From Mesorhizobium sp. LSHC420B00 (GTDB lineage: Bacteria; Pseudomonadota; Alphaproteobacteria; Rhizobiales; Rhizobiaceae): DNA of 41,672 nt. Where the stretch lies: positions 626,751 through 668,422 of the forward strand of contig NZ_AYVY01000002.1 of the NCBI RefSeq assembly GCF_000503055.1, written 5' to 3'. The notes beneath the pieces are model-generated. The model was not told where the DNA came from. It was given only the letters and a program-made list of their open reading frames with translations, and made no database searches. Below, piece after piece: positions 33,546 to 41,242 of the stretch; positions within the stretch are counted from its first letter, which is position 1, and each line of letters begins with the position of its first letter. Position numbers and translations under genes: made by a program.

Positions 33546-33582
33546 TCTGATGACGGCAGAGAGAAACTCTGCCGTCATCAGA
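33546..33582. repeat. Perfect 16-base-pair inverted repeat upstream of TylF-like gene
   Basis: Left arm TCTGATGACGGCAGAG (33546-33561), loop AGAAA (33562-33566), right arm CTCTGCCGTCATCAGA (33567-33582). All 16 pairs match. No T-run follows on either strand. It lies 28 bases upstream of the GTG of the TylF-like gene, so it would be in or just before that mRNA's leader. Confidence 0.85.
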
Positions 33583-34195
33583 CGCGAAATGACGTCGAGT
33601 TCCGACTGAAGGACATGGCCTTATCCCGCAACGAAGCGCTTCCGGTGCACGTAATAAGCCAAGATCGGGAATGGAACTCCCATGCACTGCGACTCAAGAT
33701 CACGGTCACGTACCAGGCCGGTCCGGAAATTGGTCGATTGCCAGCGGAAGTTAGCACACTGCCCGGCTTAATCTGCGCGCCGCAACGATGGCGCGGCACC
33801 TCCTCATCACATATTTGCGCACAGCAGGGCAATGCCCGCAGCAGATGTGCGTCGAAAGTGTCAGGCGCCCTCGTCGCGCCTGGAGCGTCAGAGAGCCCAA
33901 CTCGGCGACCAGGGAGATCAGGCCGTCGCGATCGCGGATCAGTCTCGCCGCGCTCGCCTTGGTCAGTCCCCTGCCCTCGAGATCCTGGAACGCTACGGTA
34001 GCCCTGGGCCGACAAACGGGAGCATAAATAGTTCCCCTGTCGGCAAGGCAAGCCATGTTTGTTCTTGCTTTGTGCCGGCAGCTATGCTACTAATTTGCTT
34101 ATGGTGCTGATTTGCGCCAACGACCGCCTTGCCGCGACATGCGGTTTTTCAGCCAGGCTCGACAAAGCTCGCCCGCATTGCGGGCCTTTGGCCAA
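33583..34195. other. 613-base region with no supported gene
   Basis: Several frames cross this stretch on both strands. The best minus-strand frame (33751-34056) contains FQDLEGRGLTKASAARLIRD and CGHCPAVRKYVMRRC, but it lacks a ribosome site and a family. No composition signal supports another. It may be a decayed gene between the glycan block and the small-protein region. Confidence 0.5.
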
Positions 34196-34450
34196 TCACG
34201 GTCGAGTGCCAGCCTTTTCGGCAGCTTCCGAGAAGGGAAATCGGAATAGCAGCTTCCGGTTCTCGTCGCAGATTTCGAAGGAAAGACCTGTCAGGACCGG
34301 GCTGCCGCTGAGCAGGCCCTCGGCCAGGATTTCCTTGGCCGAAGCCATGGCGTTATCCTGAGCCGCGGACAAACCGTCCAACTCCTGACCCTCGAAATCT
34401 TCCGTCAAGCGGCCGTCATTGTTTCGGAAGTGAAAAAAATATCTCGGCAT
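34196..34450 (-). CDS. DUF6894 family protein
   Basis: An 84-residue protein with the conserved start MPRYFFHFRNNDG, followed by DFEGQELDGLSAAQDNAMA and a C-terminal beta pair (FEICDENRKLLFRFPF). These are hallmarks of a small rhizobial family (DUF6894) of unknown function, often present in many copies per genome. The start at 34450 follows a weak GGAA site. No neighbour gives a hint about its role. Confidence 0.85.
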   Translation of the reverse strand: MPRYFFHFRNNDGRLTEDFEGQELDGLSAAQDNAMASAKEILAEGLLSGSPVLTGLSFEICDENRKLLFRFPFSEAAEKAGTRP

Positions 34451-34487
34451 GCCGGTTCCGGTTGGTCGGTTTATCTAATTTTAGCCT

Positions 34488-34712
34488 TCATGCGTCAGGT
34501 CGATCGAACAGCACCCCCAGCCCATGTTCGAACGCACATGCCGCAATCATGTCGTCCAAGGCTTTTCCGGAGACCGGGCAATTCGGCATGACAGCCCTGA
34601 TGGCGATCTCAGCCGCTGCGGTAGAAACCTCATCGTGGCGCCTCTTCCTGGTCTCGATATATTGCTCGATCAGAATTTTCAGGCGCCGCGCTGCAATCTC
34701 GTCAACGACCAT
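34488..34712 (-). CDS. Hypothetical protein, 74 residues
   Basis: The start is the ATG at 34712, which follows GAGGGAGAACC, a strong ribosome site. A longer frame to 34910 lacks one. The product is mostly helical in appearance: MVVDEIAARRLKILIEQYIE, then charged TRKRRHDE and AAEIAIRAVMPNCPVSGKAL. No signal, membrane segment or family is recognised. The next gene, DUF6894, starts 37 bases downstream, so the two may share a transcript. Confidence 0.6.
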   Translation of the reverse strand: MVVDEIAARRLKILIEQYIETRKRRHDEVSTAAAEIAIRAVMPNCPVSGKALDDMIAACAFEHGLGVLFDRPDA

Positions 34713-34979
34713 GGTTCTCCCTCGATTCGGCACAATGTCCGTCTTCCGGGGTCCGTCTTGCGGGTGAACGGTCCGCCGCCATTGGGTAGCAGCGGACCAC
34801 TCGGCTGGGTGAGCCAACGGCCCGAGGCGGGGGTGTCTCGGACCGCCACCACAATAGCTTCGAGAGGCCACACGTTCCACAGGACGCTGCCGTTGGTAAT
34901 TTTCGTACACTGAACATTGCCGCGGGCAGTCCGGGACTGTGGGATTTTTTGGGCTAAGCCGCCGTCGCCGGATGCCGGA

Positions 34980-35141
34980 TCAGCTCCGGCTTTGATAGCT
35001 GTAGATGCCGGCGCCGATCGCGACCGCTCCTACGGTTATCAGGATCGATGGCAGCCCCATCGACGTGGCGATGATCCCCCAGACGATGGCGACGGCAATT
35101 GCGCCGGCCGTTCCCAACACCAGTCTAAGCCGTTTCGACAT
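34980..35141 (-). CDS. Small two-helix membrane protein, 53 residues
   Basis: The ATG at 35141 follows GGGGGAAA at good spacing. The product starts basic (MSKRLRLVLG) and has two hydrophobic helices (about residues 9-26 and 31-47, TAGAIAVAIVWGIIA and SILITVGAVAIGAGI) separated by a short turn (TSMGLP), ending in YSYQSRS. It is probably an inner-membrane hairpin with both ends in the cytoplasm. It is divergent from the Ser/Gly-repeat gene over 220 bases. No family was recognised. Confidence 0.65.
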   Translation of the reverse strand: MSKRLRLVLGTAGAIAVAIVWGIIATSMGLPSILITVGAVAIGAGIYSYQSRS

Positions 35142-35361
35142 TATCTGTTTCCCCCGAAAAGCGCATCTTTGGTCTTTTTCTGATCGAAATACCGCAATGC
35201 GGCACCATTGTCTGCGCTTTGTCCAACGTTTTTACGCCGCCCCTGAGCCCGACCGCTGAGGCGTAAGCGATCCGTATGCGGCCTTGTTGCAAACACCCGC
35301 TCGACAATGAGGAAGCTTGGGCGAAAGCCCGAGAAGCGAGGCGTCAGAAAGCGAGGTATCT

Positions 35362-35877
35362 ATGCAAAATTTTCGGAATTTACTCCGGTTCACAATCATG
35401 GGCATGGCGGCCACGACAACCGCAATAGTCATCACAGGCCTTACCCCCGAGACAACCGAAGCGACTTTGATTTGCCATAGGGTGGTCTGCCAGAAGGCGA
35501 GCAATGAACGCAGTGCTTTCGGCACCAAATATCAGCGCAAGTGCACCTGCGAAAATGTAAGCGAGGGCGCTAACAACTATCCCTCCCCGCGCAACGCCAA
35601 CAAGGGGCCCATCGGCGGTTCGAGCGGCACCAGCAGTTCAGGCGGCAGTAGTGGTTCGAGCGGCACCAGCAGCTCAAGCGGCAGCAGTGGTTCGAGCGGC
35701 ACCAGCAGCTCAAGCGGCAGCAGTGGTTCGAGTGGCAGCAGCGGCTCGAGCGGCACCAGCGGCTCGAGCGGCACCAGTGGTTCAAGCGGCAGCAGCGGTT
35801 CGAGTGGCAGCAGTGGTTCAAGCGGCGGCAATGACGGAACAAGCAGCGGCGGATCCAACGGCAGCGGTGGAGTGTAG
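35362..35877 (+). CDS. Exported Cys-containing Ser/Gly-repeat protein
   Basis: The protein has 171 residues from the ATG at 35362, seven bases behind GAGG. The longer frame from 35317 has no ribosome site. A hydrophobic N-terminal segment (about residues 8-27) could be a signal peptide or anchor. The short folded part has two cysteine pairs, CHRVVC and CTC, in ICHRVVCQKASNERSAFGTK and KCTCENVSEG. From about residue 85 the chain is almost only Ser, Gly and Thr, in a loose 12-residue period such as GSSGSSGTSSSS, encoded by near-identical 36-base repeats. The repeat pattern appears to continue in the +2 frame past the stop at 35877. A flexible exported linker or cell-surface protein is inferred. 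Confidence 0.75.
   Translation: MQNFRNLLRFTIMGMAATTTAIVITGLTPETTEATLICHRVVCQKASNERSAFGTKYQRKCTCENVSEGANNYPSPRNANKGPIGGSSGTSSSGGSSGSSGTSSSSGSSGSSGTSSSSGSSGSSGSSGSSGTSGSSGTSGSSGSSGSSGSSGSSGGNDGTSSGGSNGSGGV
35608..35850 (+). repeat. Tandem 36-base repeats coding for Ser/Gly/Thr
   Basis: Two adjacent 36-base units at 35644-35679 and 35680-35715 differ by one base. A partial unit lies in front (35617-35643) and degenerate units follow to about 35850. Each codes for 12 residues of Gly, Ser and Thr. Repeats this alike are prone to copy-number change. Confidence 0.85.
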
Positions 35878-35977
35878 CAGCTGCTCAAGTGGCTCCAGCG
35901 GCGGCGGGTGGGCACACCACGTGACCCGTGCCGGCCGCCCACGACGATCAAACCCTCACGACAACGGGAGTAGTAGC

Positions 35978-37234
35978 TTGACGCTCCAACCGAAATCCGC
36001 GACCGCGCCCCTCACCGGCCTTGCAGGACTGCTTGGTCTTGCGCTGGCCGTCGGGGTGCTCGTCGACAGAAGCTGGCCTGTGCATTTGCAGGCCATGACT
36101 GTCATTGCAGCTACCGCGGCAGCGATGATCGCGGTCGACACGGCCTATTTCCAGACGTTTCGAAGGCGTTCAACGGGATTGCAGGCAAAGCCGATGCGAG
36201 CGCTTGAAGTCGAGCGCGTCATGCGCAAACTCATCGGCTTCATCGTCACGCTCACGACGATTGCCGCAGTCTACTGGATATTGCCGGAATACCGGCGTGA
36301 GTTTTACGCCCCCTACTGGGCAGCTCTCTACGACACCTTGCCGGCGCTGCTCGTCACCGCGCCGTTTTATGTTGCTTATGTCGATCGCCGGCAAACCGAT
36401 CCGGAAGATTCATATGCCGAAATCGGTGCATTCGTCCTCGGCGGCGCCGTGCCGCAAAGGACTGAGCAGATACGCCAGCATGTGCGGGGCTGGATCGTCA
36501 AAGGCTTCTTCCTGCCGCTGATGTTCGTCTATCTGTGCTCCGCGCTAGGTTCGATCCTGGCCGGACTGGAACAACCGTATCAATTCGACATCATGCGCTG
36601 GCACGCTTTTGCAATCGATCTCCTGTTCATGGTGGATGTCCTTGTCGCGGTCGTCGGCTACATTTTCACGCTGCGCGTCCTCGACAACCATATCCGCACC
36701 GTCGAGCCCACTGTGTTCGGCTGGCTGGTTTGTCTTGCCTGTTATGAACCCATGAATGCCGCCACCCGTGCCTACCTGAATTACGAAACGGGCGCCAACT
36801 GGACGGCGGTGATGCCCACACCGGCGCTCCAGGTTTTCTGGGGATCGGCGATCGTCTTCTGCGTCTTGATTTTTGTCTGGTCCACCGTGAGCTTTGGCCT
36901 GAGATTTTCCAATCTCACCAACCGCGGAATCATCACCTGCGGACCGTATCGCTGGATCAAGCACCCCGCCTATGTTTCGAAAAACCTCTCCTGGTGGCTG
37001 GTCTCCGTCCCTTTCCTCACCGCTACGGGACCCGCTGAAGCGCTGCGGCACTCCGCCATCCTGCTCGGGCTCAACGCCGTCTATGCACTTCGCGCCATCA
37101 CCGAGGAACGCCATCTGTCACGCGACCCCGATTACGCCGCCTATTGCGATTACATCGCCGAGAACGGTGCTGTAGCCCAGTTCAAACGACTGTTCGCGAA
37201 AGCGAGTCGGTCGCCGATCGGGCGTTCCGGCTGA
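35978..37234 (+). CDS. Isoprenylcysteine carboxyl methyltransferase-like membrane protein
   Basis: The protein has 418 residues from the TTG at 35978, seven bases behind GGGAG. The frame is open from 35651, but its first part is the repeat region read out of frame. About eight to ten hydrophobic segments are visible, starting with LTGLAGLLGLALAVGVLVD. The C-terminal part has RGIITCGPYRWIKHPAYVSK, NLSWWLVSVPF and ITEERHLSRDPDYAAYCDYI, the SAM-binding signature of the ICMT/PEMT-like membrane methyltransferases. In bacteria these methylate lipids or small molecules; eukaryotic ICMT acts on prenylated cysteine. It directly follows the Cys-containing exported protein, which could be a substrate, but this is speculation. 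Confidence 0.8.
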   Translation: MTLQPKSATAPLTGLAGLLGLALAVGVLVDRSWPVHLQAMTVIAATAAAMIAVDTAYFQTFRRRSTGLQAKPMRALEVERVMRKLIGFIVTLTTIAAVYWILPEYRREFYAPYWAALYDTLPALLVTAPFYVAYVDRRQTDPEDSYAEIGAFVLGGAVPQRTEQIRQHVRGWIVKGFFLPLMFVYLCSALGSILAGLEQPYQFDIMRWHAFAIDLLFMVDVLVAVVGYIFTLRVLDNHIRTVEPTVFGWLVCLACYEPMNAATRAYLNYETGANWTAVMPTPALQVFWGSAIVFCVLIFVWSTVSFGLRFSNLTNRGIITCGPYRWIKHPAYVSKNLSWWLVSVPFLTATGPAEALRHSAILLGLNAVYALRAITEERHLSRDPDYAAYCDYIAENGAVAQFKRLFAKASRSPIGRSG

Positions 37235-37270
37235 ATGATATCTTGTTTTGAGGGTTAGCGGCAGCTGGCG

Positions 37271-37573
37271 CTATCGTCGCAGCGCATCCGCGCGATGCCG
37301 ATCCTCGCCGCTCACCGGCAACGGCCGATCGCCCTCGAGCAGGCGGGTGATCCGGGCGAAGCCGGCAAAAGCCTTTCTCGCTTCCTCGGCCGACATCCGG
37401 CCGGCCATGGCCGCAGCACAGCAATTCACCGCACATTGGTAAACCGGCCCGCGCCGCCCGGCCGGCCATTTTCGCAGGAATGCCATCGCTTCGGCAACGC
37501 TGTCGATCTCCTCCACAGGCTGTCCCTGTCCGCGCAAAATCCGCACGGGCGAAAAGAATTGCAAGCGGTCCAT
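37271..37573 (-). CDS. DUF982 family protein
   Basis: The protein has 100 residues from the ATG at 37573, directly behind GGGGAGGAAACG. A longer frame to 37837 is unsupported. It reads MDRLQFFSPVRILRGQGQPV, then SVAEAMAFLRKWPAGRRGPV and CAVNCCAAAMAGRMSAEEAR, with KAFAGFARITRLL at the end. These are the features of DUF982, a small domain frequent in Mesorhizobium and Rhizobium genomes, with no known function. It converges on the methyltransferase and is divergent from the family 4 glycosyltransferase. Confidence 0.85.
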   Translation of the reverse strand: MDRLQFFSPVRILRGQGQPVEEIDSVAEAMAFLRKWPAGRRGPVYQCAVNCCAAAMAGRMSAEEARKAFAGFARITRLLEGDRPLPVSGEDRHRADALRR

Positions 37574-37794
37574 CGTTTCCTCCCCGTCGACCGGATGCGT
37601 ACGATCGAACCCCACTAAACTCGCGAACTGGCCCTTTGGTTCCCGGCAAAAGAGGCTTGCCGTGAAAAATGTTGGCTGGACGAGAAGTTCCAGCAGTCCC
37701 AATTGCGCGACATCTTGCCGTTGTACGGGAACGTTAGCGCGGCTGATGCATTTCGATCCCACGAGCAGTCTTTTTTTGAGGGAAATGCCAAAAC

Positions 37795-38856
37795 ATGAGA
37801 ATAGCCCATGTGGCGCCGCTCCATGAATCCGTGCCACCCCGGTTCTATGGAGGGACGGAGCGCATCGTCTCCTATCTGACCGAAGGATTGGTCGAGCTTG
37901 GCCATGACGTGACCCTGTTCGCCAGCGGCGATACCGAGACGTCGGCGAAATTGGTGGCGTGTCGCGAGCGTGCGCTGCGTCTCGATCCGCGCCCCCACAA
38001 ATCCGAAACCGCGGCGCATCTCTCGATGCTTGCCGAGGTGAGGAACCGTGCGCAGCAGTTCGACGTCATCCACTTCCATCTCAGCCACTTCCTGCATTTT
38101 CCTTTCTTCGAACACATGCCCGACCGGACGGTGACAACACCGCATGGCAGGCTCGACTATGTCGATCTGGCGCCGGCCTACGAACGTTTTCCGCGCTTTC
38201 CGATGATCTCGATTTCCCGCAGCCAGAGAGCCGGGCTCGCCAAGGCTAATTGGCTGGCGACCATCCATCACGGGCTGCCGATCGATATCTACGAGCCGAC
38301 TTTCGAGACGGATGCGGACGAGCCGTATCTGGCGTTCCTGGGCCGGCTGTCGCGCGACAAGCGCCCCGATCGTGCCATCGAGATCGCCTTGCGCTCCGGG
38401 CTGAAACTGAAGCTTGCCGCAAAGATCGGCGATGACGACCGCGCGTTTTTCCACGACACTGTCGAGCCGCTGATCGACGGCGACCGTGTCGACTATATCG
38501 GCGAGATCGAAGAGGACGGAAAGGCGGAATTCCTCGGCAAGGCGGCCGGCCTGCTGTTTCCGATCGATTGGCCGGAGCCGTTCGGCCTTGCCGCGATAGA
38601 GGCGATGGCCTGCGGCACGCCGGTAATCGCCTGGAATTGCGGTGCCCTGCCGGAGATCATCGACCACGGTGTGACCGGTTTCCTTGTCGATACAGTCGAC
38701 GCTGCGGTCGCCTCGATACCGGAATTGCTACGCCTCGACAGGCGTCAGGTGAGAGCCGTATTCGAGAACCGTTTTTCTGCCACGAGAATGGCCCACGACT
38801 ATGTGGCAGCCTATGCGCACCTGATCGGTGCTCCCGGTGAAGCGAGAGCGTCCTGA
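37795..38856 (+). CDS. Glycosyltransferase family 4 protein
   Basis: A protein of 353 residues from the ATG at 37795 with a GAGGG site. The N-terminal motif MRIAHVAPLHESVPPRFYGG, then TERIVSYLTEGLVELGHDVT is typical of GT4 enzymes. The donor domain has YLAFLGRLSRDKRPDRAIEI and FPIDWPEPFGLAAIEAMACG, with TPVIAWNCGALPEIIDHGVT. Genes of this type often stand next to glycogen-debranching-like glycosidases and trehalose-6-phosphate synthases, as here, and may take part in making storage or osmoprotective glucosides. It is 48 bases upstream of the glycosidase and in the same direction. Confidence 0.9.
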   Translation: MRIAHVAPLHESVPPRFYGGTERIVSYLTEGLVELGHDVTLFASGDTETSAKLVACRERALRLDPRPHKSETAAHLSMLAEVRNRAQQFDVIHFHLSHFLHFPFFEHMPDRTVTTPHGRLDYVDLAPAYERFPRFPMISISRSQRAGLAKANWLATIHHGLPIDIYEPTFETDADEPYLAFLGRLSRDKRPDRAIEIALRSGLKLKLAAKIGDDDRAFFHDTVEPLIDGDRVDYIGEIEEDGKAEFLGKAAGLLFPIDWPEPFGLAAIEAMACGTPVIAWNCGALPEIIDHGVTGFLVDTVDAAVASIPELLRLDRRQVRAVFENRFSATRMAHDYVAAYAHLIGAPGEARAS

Positions 38857-38904
38857 TCGGCGTCATTGTGGAAGTTGAGAACGAAACGACAGAGTTTGTG
38901 ACGA

Positions 38905-41067
38905 ATGAATCAACTCGACGAGCGTAAGCTTGATCCCGCCGTAGCCCTTGCCTCTCTCGACGAGGTCGCGCCTCGGGAGCCGCACCGGCTGTTCGCCCTC
39001 AAGCAAGGCGACTGCTTCGCGGTGGCCGACGCCTATGGCGACATCCGCGGCGCCGGCGACGGCTTTTTCCGAGACGACACGCGTGTGCTTTCGGAATTTC
39101 GGTTGACGGTCGGTGGCCGGCAAATGTCACTGCTCGGCGCATCGCTCAGCCAGGACAATGTGCTTTTCACCTCGAACCTGACCAATGTGCCGATTCAGAG
39201 TGTCGGTGGCCGGGATATTCCGCAGGGCGCGATCCACATAGAACGCGTCAGGCTGCTTTGGCAGGACCGGCTGTTCGAGCGCATCACCCTTTCCAACTAC
39301 AGCCAGGAATCGTCGGCCATTCGGGTTTCCTTGCATTTCGCAGCAGATTTCCGTGACATGTTCGAGGTGCGCGGCTCGACCCGGCCCAAGCGCGGGATAG
39401 CCCATGCCGCCGAGACCAGTCCGACGTCCGTGGTGCTTCGATATGACGGGCTGGACCAGCTTGTGCGCCTGTCGGCGATCTCGTTCTCGCAAGCCCCGGA
39501 CAATTTGACCACCAACCGTGCGGATTTCCTGATTGCGGTGACTAAGCGCAGCAGCGAGGTCCTCTATATCGAAGTCGGCCCGGAAGTGGCGGAGACACCC
39601 GACCGCGACCGTTTTCGGGCTGCCGCCGCCCGCGCTCGCTTCGGCATGCGCGCCAAACGCCGCCACGGCGCGACGGTGCACAGCTCTGGCCGCGTCTTCA
39701 ACGACTGGATCGAGCGCGCGCGCGCGGACGTGGCGTTGCTGACCACCGAGCTTGCAACCGGACCTTACCCCTATGCCGGCATACCCTGGTTCTCGACGGC
39801 GTTTGGCCGCGACGGGGTGATCTCCGCACTGCAGATGCTGTGGTTGAATCCCGGGCTGGCGCGCGGCGTGCTCGCCTTCCTCGCCCAGCATCAGGCAACC
39901 GAAACGTCGCCGTTCAGCGATTCGCAGCCGGGCAAGATCATGCACGAGACCCGCAAGGGCGAGATGGCGGCACTGCGGGAGCTCCCGTTTGGCCGCTATT
40001 ACGGCGGTGTCGACACCACGCCGCTCTACATTCATCTCGCTTGTGCCTATGCGGATCGTACCGGCGACATGGCGTTCCTCGACAGCCTGTGGCCATCGCT
40101 CTGTGCTGCGGCCGAATGGACCGAAGAGATAAGCCGCGCGACCGGCTTCGTTACCTATCAGCGCGGCGCCGAGTCCGGCCTCGCCAACCAGGGCTGGAAA
40201 GACAGCTTCGATTCGGTCTTCCATGCCGACGGTCGCATGCCCAAGGGGCCGATCGCCCTGGTGGAGGTGCAAGGCTATGTCTTTGCTGCGTTCCGTGGTC
40301 TGGCAGCGCTCGCCCGCCGCCGTGGCGAGGACGACAAGGCCGATCATTGGGACGAACGCGCCGAAACCATGCGCACCGCGGTCGAACGCCATTTCTGGAT
40401 GGACGATCTCAATTTCTACGCCATGGCGATCGACGGTGCCGGCGAGGTCTGCAAGGTACGGACGTCGAATGCCGGCCATCTCCTCTATGTCGGGCTGCCC
40501 GAGCCGGAACGGGCGCAGTTGGTCGCCGATCAGCTGCTCTCGGCGTCGTTCCACTCGGGTTGGGGCGTCAGGACGCTGGCCGACGATGCGATATTCTTCA
40601 ATCCCATGTCTTACCACAACGGTTCGATCTGGCCGCACGACACTGCCATGTGCGGTGCCGGCCTGGCACGTTATGGCGTACGCGACAGCGTGGTGCGGCT
40701 GATGAGCGGCACGTTCGAGTCGGCTGTCCATTTCAACATGCGGCTGCCGGAACTGTTCTGCGGCTTTACCAGGTCGCCGGGCGAAGCGCCGATCGCCTAT
40801 CCCGTCGCGTGCCTGCCGCAGGCCTGGTCGGCGGGATCGGCCTTCATGTTGATGCAGGCCTGCCTTGGCCTGGAAATCGATGGCTGGGACGGTGAAATCC
40901 GGGTCACCCGCCCGAGGCTGCCGATCGGCATCGACACGCTGACACTGCGGCATCTGGGTGTCGGCTCGGTGGTGGTCGACCTCACATTCCAGCGTGTCGG
41001 TGGTCGGGTCGTCGCCTTTCTCGCCGATCGGTATGAGGGGATGGTACCGCTCATCGTGCGCACCTGA
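38905..41067 (+). CDS. Glycogen-debranching-type glycosidase (amylo-alpha-1,6-glucosidase-like)
   Basis: A protein of 720 residues. The N-terminal domain (about residues 25-220) has GDGFFRDDTRVLSEFRLTVG, typical of the GDE N-terminal (bis) domain. The C-terminal domain is an (alpha/alpha)6 barrel with PWFSTAFGRDGVISALQMLW, GEMAALRELPFGRYYGGVDT, GLANQGWKDSFDSVFHADG and FNPMSYHNGSIWPHDTAMCG. The acids in FGRD and in GWKDS are candidates for catalysis. Members cut alpha-1,6 branches of glycogen or related alpha-glucans. The lack of a signal peptide indicates a cytoplasmic enzyme. The neighbouring trehalose-6-phosphate synthase suggests linked glycogen/trehalose metabolism. Confidence 0.9.
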   Translation: MNQLDERKLDPAVALASLDEVAPREPHRLFALKQGDCFAVADAYGDIRGAGDGFFRDDTRVLSEFRLTVGGRQMSLLGASLSQDNVLFTSNLTNVPIQSVGGRDIPQGAIHIERVRLLWQDRLFERITLSNYSQESSAIRVSLHFAADFRDMFEVRGSTRPKRGIAHAAETSPTSVVLRYDGLDQLVRLSAISFSQAPDNLTTNRADFLIAVTKRSSEVLYIEVGPEVAETPDRDRFRAAAARARFGMRAKRRHGATVHSSGRVFNDWIERARADVALLTTELATGPYPYAGIPWFSTAFGRDGVISALQMLWLNPGLARGVLAFLAQHQATETSPFSDSQPGKIMHETRKGEMAALRELPFGRYYGGVDTTPLYIHLACAYADRTGDMAFLDSLWPSLCAAAEWTEEISRATGFVTYQRGAESGLANQGWKDSFDSVFHADGRMPKGPIALVEVQGYVFAAFRGLAALARRRGEDDKADHWDERAETMRTAVERHFWMDDLNFYAMAIDGAGEVCKVRTSNAGHLLYVGLPEPERAQLVADQLLSASFHSGWGVRTLADDAIFFNPMSYHNGSIWPHDTAMCGAGLARYGVRDSVVRLMSGTFESAVHFNMRLPELFCGFTRSPGEAPIAYPVACLPQAWSAGSAFMLMQACLGLEIDGWDGEIRVTRPRLPIGIDTLTLRHLGVGSVVVDLTFQRVGGRVVAFLADRYEGMVPLIVRT

Positions 41068-41242
41068 CGCCGCCTCGCTGCGGCGCATCGAAAACGACGC
41101 GCGGCACCGCAATCGTCCGGAACCGATAGCCTCTTTGTGCGTTGCAAAAATGGGCGGCGTGGGAACTGTTGTTGTCGCACGGCAGCGAACCAGAAAAACC
41201 AATAAAAACGGCTATCGGCGGCCGGAGGCGAGATCACATTCC

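Noticed and set aside
35570..35842. Minus-strand frame rich in Cys, His and Arg opposite the repeat region
   Set aside because: It is the complement of simple Ser/Gly repeats, not a Cys-rich protein.
35608..35850. CRISPR-like array
   Set aside because: The repeats are contiguous with no unique spacers and lie in a coding frame.
35651..35977. Ala/Val-rich N-terminal extension of the methyltransferase frame
   Set aside because: It is the Ser/Gly repeat DNA read out of frame; a TTG with a strong ribosome site at 35978 gives the conserved membrane protein.
38905..41202. A 691-codon minus-strand frame opposite the debranching glycosidase
   Set aside because: It is an antisense shadow of a clearly recognised GH enzyme; its Arg/His/Gln-rich composition is typical of such shadows.
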